Counted from the first letter of the stretch, positions 1 through 5,818 are shown. The stretch is 8,196 bases of DNA from an uncultured Rhodospirillales bacterium (GCA_903932545.1 CAIZGT010000754.1:1-8196), one strand, 5' to 3'. Notes: generated by a model from the letters alone, not told the origin. A program made the numbers and translations.

Positions 1-154
1 ACACTTGAACGTGAATATCGATGCCATTTGCACGCACGAACATCGTAGGCCCCCCTAATCTTACCAGCGTTCTAATCCCGCCGCTCTCGACGCGGCAAGG
101 GCTCGACTTGCGTTTTTCGGCGCACTGCCGGAGCTTGACGAAAATTCGTTGGTT

Positions 155-160
155 GGGAGA
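155..160 (+). promoter_or_regulatory. Ribosome binding site of the tautomerase gene
   Basis: GGGAGA with 7 nt to the ATG at 168. It decides between this start and the in-frame ATG at 21, which has no comparable purine-rich stretch in the 20 bases available before it. Confidence 0.65.
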
Positions 161-167
161 TTGGGCG

Positions 168-1253
168 ATGCTGGGACATGTGGCAATTCCTGCGCTGTTG
201 ATGCGCGGTGGCACCTCAAAGGGGCCATATTTCAAAGCCTCTGACCTGCCCGCAGATCCGGCCCAGCGTGACCGCGTGCTGCTTGCGGTGATGGGCTCGC
301 CAGATCTACGCCAGATTGATGGGTTGGGCGGGGCGGATACGCTCACCAGCAAAGTGGCGATTATCTCGAAATCCGATCGGCCCGGCGTGGATGTGGAATA
401 TCTGTTTGCTCAGGTGGATATCCCGCGCGCCATTGTCGATACCGGCCCTTCCTGCGGCAACATGCTCTCTGGCGTCGGCCCGTACGCGATCGAAACCGGG
501 ATGGTGCAAGCGCAGGATGGCGAAACTTCGGTTAGCATCTATGACGTGAACACCCAGAGCCTGATGGAAGCAGTGATCCAAACGCCGGGCGGGCGGGTGA
601 AGTATGAAGGCAATGCTGCAATTGACGGCGTACCGGGCACCTCGGCCCCGATCATTCTGAACTTCCTTGAAGCGGTGGGCGTGAAAACCGGCAAGATGCT
701 GCCGACCGGCCATGCGCTGGAAGAGATCAACGGCATTGAAGTGTCGTGCCTTGATGTGTGCATGCCGATGGTGCTGATGCGCGCCACCGATCTCGGCCTC
801 ACCGGCATCGAGGGCCGGGCGGAGATTGATGGCAACAAAGAGCTTCTCGCCCGCATCGAAGCGATCCGCATGGAGGCGGGGCGTCGGATGGGGTTCGGTG
901 ATGTGAGCGACAGTGTGATGCCGAAAGTGGGCCTGCTCTCCCCGCCACGTGGCACGGGCTGCATCACCTCGCGCTACCTCACGCCGCACAAACTGCATCA
1001 GGCGCATGCGGTAACGGGGGCAGTCTGTGTTGCCACAGCCTGTTTGCTCGAAGGCTCGGTGGCCTATCCGCTCGCGGTGCGCCCCGAGGGCAACCCCTGC
1101 ACAATCTGGATCGAACATCCAACCGGGATGGTGGACGTGCGGATGGATTATTCCGGCAGTGGCGCCACGCTTGCCGTGCGCAAAGCTGGAATTTTGCGCA
1201 CCGCACGGCCGATCATGCGCGGGGAGGTTTATGTTCCGGAGTGGAAAATTTAA
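168..1253 (+). CDS. 4-oxalomesaconate tautomerase / isomerase, GalD-LigU type (PrpF family)
   Basis: PrpF-family isomerase with a two-fold repeated diaminopimelate-epimerase-like fold. Family members GalD and LigU isomerise 4-oxalomesaconate in the gallate and protocatechuate 4,5-cleavage pathways in the cytoplasm. Visible motifs are MRGGTSKG (residues 12-19), GGADTLTSKVAI (54-65), GPSCGNMLSGVG (93-104), VPGTSAPI (155-162), PKVGLLSPP (252-260) and EHPTGMVDVRM (316-326). Lys62 and Cys96 lie 34 residues apart, the same spacing as the catalytic Lys66 and Cys100 of LigU as I remember them. The ATG at 168 has GGGAGA 7 nt upstream and gives 361 residues, the GalD length. The frame stays open to a further ATG at position 21, but those 49 codons look unlike the family. 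The glycosyltransferase follows after 121 bp. No other genes of the pathway are in the window, so substrate is inferred; 2-methylaconitate isomerase (PrpF proper, usually longer) is the alternative. Confidence 0.88.
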   Translation: MLGHVAIPALLMRGGTSKGPYFKASDLPADPAQRDRVLLAVMGSPDLRQIDGLGGADTLTSKVAIISKSDRPGVDVEYLFAQVDIPRAIVDTGPSCGNMLSGVGPYAIETGMVQAQDGETSVSIYDVNTQSLMEAVIQTPGGRVKYEGNAAIDGVPGTSAPIILNFLEAVGVKTGKMLPTGHALEEINGIEVSCLDVCMPMVLMRATDLGLTGIEGRAEIDGNKELLARIEAIRMEAGRRMGFGDVSDSVMPKVGLLSPPRGTGCITSRYLTPHKLHQAHAVTGAVCVATACLLEGSVAYPLAVRPEGNPCTIWIEHPTGMVDVRMDYSGSGATLAVRKAGILRTARPIMRGEVYVPEWKI

Positions 1254-1362
1254 ATATTTGCGCTCGCGGACTGAAGCGATAGCCACACAAATCTGAGATG
1301 CCTATACACGGTGCAGTGTCATCGGGCCAATTTGCACGCCGGTTCTTGATACATGATCCGAA

Positions 1363-1368
1363 GAGAGG
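1363..1368 (+). promoter_or_regulatory. Ribosome binding site selecting a TTG start
   Basis: GAGAGG with a 6 nt spacer to the TTG at 1375. The first ATG (1390) would be 21 nt away, too far for this site, so a TTG start is the better reading. Confidence 0.6.
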
Positions 1369-1374
1369 TTCAAT

Positions 1375-2313
1375 TTGCCTGCGACCAACATGGTGACTGC
1401 GCCACCACCCACACTCTCCGCCATCATAGCAACACTCAATCGTGCGCAGGCGCTGTCTAACACTTTGGCGGCAATGGCTGAACTGGACCTGCAGGGGTTG
1501 AACTTTGAACTGATCGTTGTCTATCAGGACAACACCGATGGCAGCCGGGAAGTATTGAAGACATTCGCAGCAACGGCCCCCTTCCCGGTCCGCGCGGTTT
1601 TCCAATGCGAACGCAGCACAAGCTCCGCACGCAACCATGCGTTGCGGTTGGCACGTGGTGACGTATTTATCATCACCGACGACGATGTTATCGTTGAACG
1701 AAATTGGGCGCAGGCCACCGCAAAGTTGTTCGCTGAGAACCAGCATATCTTGGTCGGTGGCAAAGCAGAACTATACAGTGACGATTTAAATTCGGACAGT
1801 ATTCGCCTTGGTGATGCGCCAGATCAGACCACCGACCTCATGCGCCTTTTCGATTTTGTCATCGGCTGCAATATGGCGTGCAGTCGCAGTGTGATCGAAC
1901 AAATTGGCGGGTTCGATGAACGCCTCGGCCCTGGAACGCCAATAAAGGCCTCTGAAGACAGTGATTTTGTCGGTCGCGTTTTGGCGGCGGGGATCCCCGT
2001 TTTATATGCGCCGTCGATATCGGTGCGACATAATCATGGTCGCACCACGGTTAAACAACGGGTGAAACTGCTCAAAGGCTATTCTATAGGCATGGGCGCA
2101 ACCCTGGCAAAACTGACATTGAGATTGGGGCAAAGGCAAGCGCGCCCGGTCTATTGGGCGGTTCGCAGCACTTTTAAATTTCGTGTGCAACAGATGGGAC
2201 TCTGGACTGGCATGCTGATGAACGCGTATATCATATATGGCGTCGTTCGGTTTCTTTTTATTGATATGCACAAACCTGCACATGAAAATCGGGCGATACG
2301 TCAATCTATTTGA
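1375..2313 (+). CDS. Glycosyltransferase family 2 (GT-A fold)
   Basis: Inverting GT-A glycosyltransferase, expected to add a sugar from a nucleotide-sugar donor to a lipid-linked or surface glycan at the cytoplasmic face of the inner membrane. The N-terminal nucleotide-binding half starts with SAIIATLNR (15-23), followed by ELIVVYQDN (45-53). ITDDD (100-104) is the metal-binding DXD-type motif, and SEDSDF (193-198) fits the acidic catalytic-base motif. CNMACSR (165-171) and GGFDE (178-182) are typical of the family. The C-terminal segment around 280-297 is hydrophobic and may touch the membrane. The TTG start at 1375 is preferred over the ATG at 1390 because GAGAGG lies 6 nt before it. The flippase gene follows on the same strand after a 300 bp gap, suggesting a shared glycan pathway. 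Base composition is visibly more AT-rich than the flanking genes, especially towards the 3' end, which hints at transfer. Donor and acceptor cannot be told from sequence. Confidence 0.88.
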   Translation: MPATNMVTAPPPTLSAIIATLNRAQALSNTLAAMAELDLQGLNFELIVVYQDNTDGSREVLKTFAATAPFPVRAVFQCERSTSSARNHALRLARGDVFIITDDDVIVERNWAQATAKLFAENQHILVGGKAELYSDDLNSDSIRLGDAPDQTTDLMRLFDFVIGCNMACSRSVIEQIGGFDERLGPGTPIKASEDSDFVGRVLAAGIPVLYAPSISVRHNHGRTTVKQRVKLLKGYSIGMGATLAKLTLRLGQRQARPVYWAVRSTFKFRVQQMGLWTGMLMNAYIIYGVVRFLFIDMHKPAHENRAIRQSI

Positions 2314-2350
2314 TTTTTTGACTGTTTTATTACCGCTTCGGAACTCTGAT

Positions 2351-2368
2351 TGCCTGCGCAAGCAGGCA
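2351..2368 (+). repeat. Perfect 7 bp hairpin with GCAA tetraloop
   Basis: TGCCTGC and GCAGGCA are exact inverted copies closed by GCAA, a loop of the stable GNRA class. It lies 38 bp after the glycosyltransferase stop codon. No T-run follows on either strand, so it is not a standard intrinsic terminator. It may slow RNA decay from the 3' end or be part of a longer structure. Confidence 0.5.
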
Positions 2369-2600
2369 CGCAAGCATCGCAGAGATAAACATCTCCAATT
2401 AGTACCGGGTTGCTTCCTGAAGCTTTGGCACAATGCCCGCCAAACATACCTCCAAGCTGCTCGCTATACGGTCCAATCACGACATTTCATGCTTGGATCG
2501 GAAGGCCCGTATGATGCCCATTCCTGAGCCTTCGGCGCGATCATAGCGTGAATTCTGCAGATAGGTGGTTATGCTGGTAGCATCTGATATTTGTATCCGC

Positions 2601-2605
2601 AGGAG
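2601..2605 (+). promoter_or_regulatory. Shine-Dalgarno sequence before a non-standard flippase start
   Basis: AGGAG with 8 nt to an ATC codon at 2614. It is the best ribosome binding site in the region. The only canonical candidate start, GTG at 2671, has just GGGGCGAG 13 nt upstream. Confidence 0.45.
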
Positions 2606-2613
2606 TCTACCTC

Positions 2614-4143
2614 ATCTCGTCGCGCTCGATTTCCCACAAGGCCGCCATCGGGGCGAGCTATCTGCTGGCAGTGAGGGTGCTCTCGCGTGCGCTTGGTTTC
2701 GCCTCCACCCTGGTGATGGCGCGACTGTTGGTGCCTGCTGATTTCGGCATTATAGCGATGGCCACGTCGTTCTCGGCCGCGTTCGATGCGCTGTCGCAAA
2801 TTGGTCTGCAACAGGCGTTGCTGCGCCGTGAGGCTGAGGACGAGGCGCTGCACAACACTGCCTTCACCTTACAACTCGGCCGGGCACTGATCACCGGAGC
2901 CGGGATTGCGCTTGCCGCCCCTTCGGTGAGCCATTGGTTTCGCGAGCCACGCTTGCTGCCGGTGTTGCTCGTGCTGGCAGCACTGTGCGTTATCTCCGGT
3001 TGCCGCAATATCGGCGTGGTGGCGTTTGACCGCGCAATGGAGTTTCGCCCGCAATTTCTCATCCAGGCGGTGCCGCGCCTGATCCAGGTGCCGTTGACAA
3101 TCGGGATGGGGCTTTGGCTGCAAAGCTACTGGGCGTTGGTGATTGGGATAGGCCTCTCCAAACTGCTCGATCTGGCTATGACCTATATTCTTCACCCTTA
3201 CCGCCCGCGTTTGTCGCTCAGCGGCTGGCGCGAATTGACAGCGTTTTCGCTCTGGACCTGGGCGGCCAGCTTGGCTGCGATTGTGTGGGACCGCTGTGAC
3301 CCCTTCGTCATTGGCCCCGCAATTGGGTCGGACCAATTGGGGATTTATCTGTTGGGTGCCGAATTGGCATTGCTGCCGGTCACCGAACTGGTCTCGCCAG
3401 CGGCTGACATTCTGCTGATGGGATTTTCGATGGCGCAGCGGCAGGGGGCACGGCCCATCGCCCTGGCCCTGCCCACCGCAACGGCGCTTGCCAGCCTGAT
3501 GATGCCGTTGATGATCGCGGTATCGGTCACGGCAGGCTATCTGGTGGCGGGCGTGTTGGGGCCAAAATGGCTGCCCGCGCAGCCCGTGATAGCACTTGCC
3601 ACCTGGGCCGGGTTGTTCGCACCGTTCAGCTTTGTGTGTCAGCAAGCGCTGATTGCGGCAGGACATCTGCGCGCGAACTTGGCCGCCAACACACTCGCCT
3701 CGCTGCTCAAGCTTTCAGTGCTTTCGGTTGTGGTGGCATACAGCACCGATCTCAGCCAGATCACATTGGCCGGTGTGTTGATTGTCGCGGGCGAGGCGGC
3801 GATTTTTGTCGCGTTATTATGTCGTTCAGACGCGGCGCAAGGCCGATTGGTGATCACCAATTTGGGCCGGATTGCGCTGGCTGGGCTGATCACCGCGGCG
3901 TTGCCAATGAGCCTGCACTTGCCATGGCATGTGGTTGATATGCCCGGATGGGCGGCGCTGCTGCTCGCCGGTATGATTTCAACCGCGATCATGATCGGGT
4001 TCAGTGCGACCTCTTACGCAATATGGCGCCTTGCGGGCAGGCCCGAAGCTGCCGAAACCCGCGTTGCCGGATTGCTCCAGCACGCGTTTAGCGCGGTGAC
4101 GCAGCGCGTGCGAACATCGCGCTTTTGGGGGCTATCGCATTGA
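2614..4143 (+). CDS. Polysaccharide/lipid-linked glycan flippase (MOP superfamily, Wzx/PST type)
   Basis: Multi-pass inner-membrane protein of the oligosaccharide flippase type, which moves undecaprenyl-linked glycan units to the periplasmic face. The chain is largely hydrophobic, with about a dozen probable membrane segments. The family hallmark MARLLVPADFGIIAM (16-30 counted from the GTG at 2671) follows the first segment, and FDRAMEFRPQF follows the third or fourth. Counting from the GTG at 2671 gives 490 residues, but that cuts into helix 1: the preceding in-frame codons read SHKAAIGASYLLAVR, the usual N-terminus of the family. No in-frame ATG, GTG or TTG exists between the stop at 2578 and 2671. 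AGGAG at 2601-2605 sits 8 nt before an ATC (2614), so I give that as the likely beginning (509 residues). Either ATC is a rare start, an ATG has mutated, or there is a base error. High GC compared with the glycosyltransferase. Function is firm, start is not. Confidence 0.85.
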   Translation: MSSRSISHKAAIGASYLLAVRVLSRALGFASTLVMARLLVPADFGIIAMATSFSAAFDALSQIGLQQALLRREAEDEALHNTAFTLQLGRALITGAGIALAAPSVSHWFREPRLLPVLLVLAALCVISGCRNIGVVAFDRAMEFRPQFLIQAVPRLIQVPLTIGMGLWLQSYWALVIGIGLSKLLDLAMTYILHPYRPRLSLSGWRELTAFSLWTWAASLAAIVWDRCDPFVIGPAIGSDQLGIYLLGAELALLPVTELVSPAADILLMGFSMAQRQGARPIALALPTATALASLMMPLMIAVSVTAGYLVAGVLGPKWLPAQPVIALATWAGLFAPFSFVCQQALIAAGHLRANLAANTLASLLKLSVLSVVVAYSTDLSQITLAGVLIVAGEAAIFVALLCRSDAAQGRLVITNLGRIALAGLITAALPMSLHLPWHVVDMPGWAALLLAGMISTAIMIGFSATSYAIWRLAGRPEAAETRVAGLLQHAFSAVTQRVRTSRFWGLSH

Positions 4144-4195
4144 TGAACCAACTCCCACCAATCGGTGCGGCATAGCGTTCAGACCGCAGTCAAAT

Positions 4196-4636
4196 CTACG
4201 AAGCGCGCGGGGTTGCAGCAATGGCGCGCAGCGCGTTCAGAGTGTTCGCGTTGAGGCAATATTCCTCAAAATGCGCAGCCGACGCACCGGATTTTAGGTC
4301 ATGCGTGCAATGGCGCTTTTCATGACAGCGCGCGCAAGTGACGAGAATATCGGCAAAGGCGGCGTGCTCAGTGTGTTCCAACTCGTTGGGGTCAAGCCCA
4401 AGGGCGCGCATCATCTCTGGCGCCTGATCCGAGGCATGCCCGCCTTTTGCGGCCAAATCATACAGATCGTTCTCGCTCAGCCCGATATCGCGGGCGATAT
4501 TCTCCACATCGGCGGCGGTAAGGCCATGCATGCCATCAGCACCGTGATGCTGGACGGTGAAATTCCGCCACCATGCGCCCAACGCGGCGAGAATAGAGGC
4601 AGAACCTTGCTCGGTTGAAGCGACAGAATTGGTCAT
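4196..4636 (-). CDS. DUF6455-like four-cysteine protein, candidate FNR/FixK target
   Basis: Cytoplasmic protein of 146 residues with no signal peptide or membrane segment. The C-terminal third resembles DUF6455, a domain of unknown function common in Alphaproteobacteria: CARCHEKRHC (101-110) followed by FEEYCLNANTLNAL (123-136). The four cysteines Cys101, Cys104, Cys110 and Cys127 could bind zinc or an iron-sulphur cluster; that is inference. The N-terminal part (around 38-62), LTAADVENIARDIGLSENDL, resembles the short helical element of DUF1127-type proteins. ATG at 4636 is chosen because GGGGG lies 5 nt upstream; a TTG at 4648 is the alternative (150 residues). A consensus FNR/FixK-type box lies upstream at 4695-4708, so expression probably rises at low oxygen or under nitrosative stress. 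The racemase-family gene upstream on the same strand ends 115 bp before the start, and the box lies in that gap, so this gene probably has its own promoter. Confidence 0.72.
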   Translation of the reverse strand: MTNSVASTEQGSASILAALGAWWRNFTVQHHGADGMHGLTAADVENIARDIGLSENDLYDLAAKGGHASDQAPEMMRALGLDPNELEHTEHAAFADILVTCARCHEKRHCTHDLKSGASAAHFEEYCLNANTLNALRAIAATPRAS

Positions 4637-4666
4637 GATAGCCCCCAAGATACGAATGTTGGGAGC

Positions 4667-4672
4667 ACTATC
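4667..4672 (-). promoter_or_regulatory. Candidate -10 element paired with the FNR/FixK box
   Basis: GATAGT on the minus strand matches TATAAT at four of six bases. If it is the -10 element, transcription would start near 4660 and the FNR/FixK box would be centred at -41.5, the usual class II activator position. The leader would be about 24 nt and contain GGGGG before the ATG. The start site was not seen directly. Confidence 0.4.
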
Positions 4673-4694
4673 TGGTCATTCGTTTCTATGCGCA

Positions 4695-4708
4695 TTGATC
4701 CGGGTCAA
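4695..4708 (-). promoter_or_regulatory. FNR/FixK-type operator upstream of the DUF6455-like gene
   Basis: On the minus strand the site reads TTGACCCGGATCAA and on the plus strand TTGATCCGGGTCAA. It fits TTGAYC-NN-GRTCAA, the box of FNR, FnrL, FixK, Anr and Dnr regulators, at every specified base. It lies in the 115 bp gap before the DUF6455-like gene, with its centre 65 nt from the start codon. Binding and regulator identity are inferred. Confidence 0.75.
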
Positions 4709-4751
4709 ATTGCGCTCGGCAGTGCCGCCGCGCGCACAGCGCCAATTTGCG

Positions 4752-5414
4752 TTATGCTCGCGCTAGCGCGTCGGCATGGATGGCGGCACAGTCGAGCACC
4801 GGGAATTTGCTGTCACCGGCCTTGAACACCAGTGCCAGATCGGTACCGCCGAGCATGATAATTTCGGCATTCTGATCACGCAGCAGGCGTTCACTGGCGG
4901 CGTGGAACACCGCGATTTGCGAGTCAGAGACAGATCCCACCGCGGCCATTGCGACATAGGCATCATGCACGTCAACCAAATCCTGCGCCGATGGAGGGAG
5001 AATATCGAAATGGCTCAGCTTACCGTAAAGCCGCGTTTCCATCACGGTTCGGGTCCCCAGAATGCCAATACGCCGCAACCCGTGTGACGCAATTTCTTGC
5101 GTGACTTCGGTGATCAGATCCACAACCGGCAGCGGGGAGACCGCCTTGAACGCATCAATGCAGAAATGACCAGCAATGGATGTTACCGCAACACATCCGC
5201 ACCCTGCTTTGGCCAGTCTCCGCGTTAGAGTCATATAGATATCAACCTGAGCAGCCACGTCATTTTGGCTTAAGTTGCGCAGCAGGGTTGGCGTGTCGGC
5301 GTGGACGATAGTCAACTCAAGCGGCTTTCCCACGGCTGCGAAGCTTGCGATTAGCCGACGATAATAGAAATCCGTCGCCGCCGGACCAATGCCGCCGATT
5401 AGGCCAATATGCAC
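4752..5414 (-). CDS. Asp/Glu racemase-superfamily protein lacking both catalytic cysteines
   Basis: Protein of 220 residues with the fold signature of the Asp/Glu/hydantoin racemase family: IGLIGGIGPAATDFYYRRL (3-21), VHADTP (37-42), GILGTRTVMETRLY (117-130) and IIMLGGTDLAL (185-195). The family usually works through two cysteines, in CNT-x-H and LGCTE. Here the first region reads VTSIAGHF (77-84), with Ser79 where CNT-x-H aligns, and the second reads LGGTD with Gly190 for cysteine. Cys85 lies two residues after the conserved His83 and is not at the usual position. A two-base racemase or a single-cysteine decarboxylase mechanism is therefore unlikely, and substrate is unknown. The GTG start at 5414 gives the expected N-terminus and is preceded by GGGAG at 10 nt; that GGGAG is part of the decayed guaA tail directly upstream. 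No nearby gene suggests a pathway. Confidence 0.8.
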   Translation of the reverse strand: MHIGLIGGIGPAATDFYYRRLIASFAAVGKPLELTIVHADTPTLLRNLSQNDVAAQVDIYMTLTRRLAKAGCGCVAVTSIAGHFCIDAFKAVSPLPVVDLITEVTQEIASHGLRRIGILGTRTVMETRLYGKLSHFDILPPSAQDLVDVHDAYVAMAAVGSVSDSQIAVFHAASERLLRDQNAEIIMLGGTDLALVFKAGDSKFPVLDCAAIHADALARA

Positions 5415-5421
5415 GTGTGCA

Positions 5422-5531
5422 CTACTCCCACTCGATCACGCCCGGTGGCTTCGAGCTGATATTATCCACAACAAAACCGCATCGGATGGATAGAAATCCC
5501 CCGTGATTCCGTCCGTGGCAGTGACTGCGCG
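5422..5531 (-). pseudogene. Decayed 3' end of a second guaA
   Basis: The minus strand first reads RAVTATDGITGDFYP, matching RAVTSTDGMTADIYP of the intact GuaA (470-484). After a frame change it reads FVVDNISSKPPGVIEWE and a stop, matching the intact end YDITSKPPGTIEWE. From RAVT to the stop codon it spans 110 nt against 162 nt in the intact gene, a net loss of 52 nt (17 codons plus one base), which explains the frameshift. In the first block 11 of 15 residues are identical, yet 7 of those 11 codons differ at the third base. The copy therefore diverged while still under selection and is not a recent local duplicate. Homology may extend weakly a few codons further upstream (towards about 5545). 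It cannot encode a functional protein. It is best read as a scar of insertion or replacement at guaA. Confidence 0.8.
5425..5429 (-). promoter_or_regulatory. Ribosome binding site of the racemase-like gene, inside the ghost guaA tail
   Basis: GGGAG on the minus strand, 10 nt before the GTG at 5414. It is formed by the last Trp-Glu codons (tgg gag) of the decayed guaA copy, so the racemase-like gene borrows its translation signal from that remnant. Confidence 0.45.
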
Positions 5532-5578
5532 CGATGCGCGAGCGATATTCACTGATCCGGCTCTTCAGCGTGCCCCGG

Positions 5579-5818
5579 CTATGACGATGTTTCTTTGTAA
5601 ACTTCGAGAAACGCCTCGACCTCATCAATATCGGCGCAATACGGGTAGTCTTTGTTACCGAAGATGATACGCATCGTCCCCGGCTCGCGTAGCATGTAGC
5701 CGCCATGGGCGCGGACGAGCGCGTCGGGCTTGTCGACGATCATCAAATGCAGGTTGAGGCGGGTTGCCACCCGCCGGACGCGGCGCTCGATGGAACGCTG
5801 TTTGCCGGGACGGCTCAT
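5579..5818 (-). CDS. Small uncharacterised protein, 79 residues, downstream of guaA
   Basis: The protein begins with a basic segment (MSRPGKQRSIERRVRRVATR, 1-20), probably an amphipathic helix. Next come the strand-like LHLMIVDK (23-30), GGYMLREPGTMRIIFG (39-54) and an acidic helix DIDEVEAFLEVY (63-74). The GGYML...IIFG...DEVEAFL order is familiar from small uncharacterised alphaproteobacterial proteins; I know no function for them. The ATG at 5818 lies 10 bp after the guaA stop codon, so the two may be cotranscribed. GGGAG from the guaA end lies 13 nt upstream, a long spacer. The frame is open upstream into guaA (to 5872), but that part overlaps GuaA coding sequence and is not believed. Position between the true and ghost guaA tails suggests it may have arrived with a foreign segment. 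Confidence 0.6.
   Translation of the reverse strand: MSRPGKQRSIERRVRRVATRLNLHLMIVDKPDALVRAHGGYMLREPGTMRIIFGNKDYPYCADIDEVEAFLEVYKETSS

Larger units (their letters stand above)
2314..2613 (+). other. AT-rich gap without a recognisable gene between glycosyltransferase and flippase
   Basis: This 300 bp stretch holds no ORF with a recognisable product. Its left end is strongly AT-rich (22 of 60 bases are G or C in 2281-2340). It carries a perfect 7 bp hairpin with a GCAA loop at 2351-2368 and a TTTGGC-N9-GCCAAA inverted repeat at 2424-2444. I see no convincing -35/-10 pair. Any promoter for the flippase would have to lie here. Confidence 0.6.

Noticed and set aside
306..1286. Long minus-strand open frame opposite the tautomerase
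   Set aside because: It is rich in His, Arg and Ala with no family resemblance, and mirrors the codon structure of the clearly coding plus strand.
1254..1374. Promoter for the glycosyltransferase (TTGCAC at 1332, TACATG at 1350)
   Set aside because: The spacing between the two hexamers is 12 bp, too short for a sigma70-type promoter, and no better pair is visible.
2237..2527. 96-codon plus-strand frame spanning the glycosyltransferase end and the gap
   Set aside because: No ribosome binding site at its start or at the internal ATG (2282), no recognisable domain, and it runs through a perfect hairpin.
2869..3666. 265-codon minus-strand frame opposite the flippase
   Set aside because: Gln/Arg/His-rich low-quality translation opposite a well-recognised membrane protein.
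4144..4195. Bidirectional terminator between the converging flippase and DUF6455-like genes
   Set aside because: Only 4 bp stems such as CACC-AATC-GGTG can be formed and no T-run is present.
4322..4336. CARCH in the DUF6455-like protein as a cytochrome c heme attachment motif (CxxCH)
   Set aside because: The protein has no signal peptide to reach the periplasm, and further cysteines follow in the pattern of a metal-binding domain, so the His is probably coincidental.
5422..5706. 94-codon minus-strand frame ending in SSKPPGVIEWE
   Set aside because: Only its last part is GuaA-like; the first half is a shadow of the 79-residue gene in another frame. It is listed as a guaA remnant instead.
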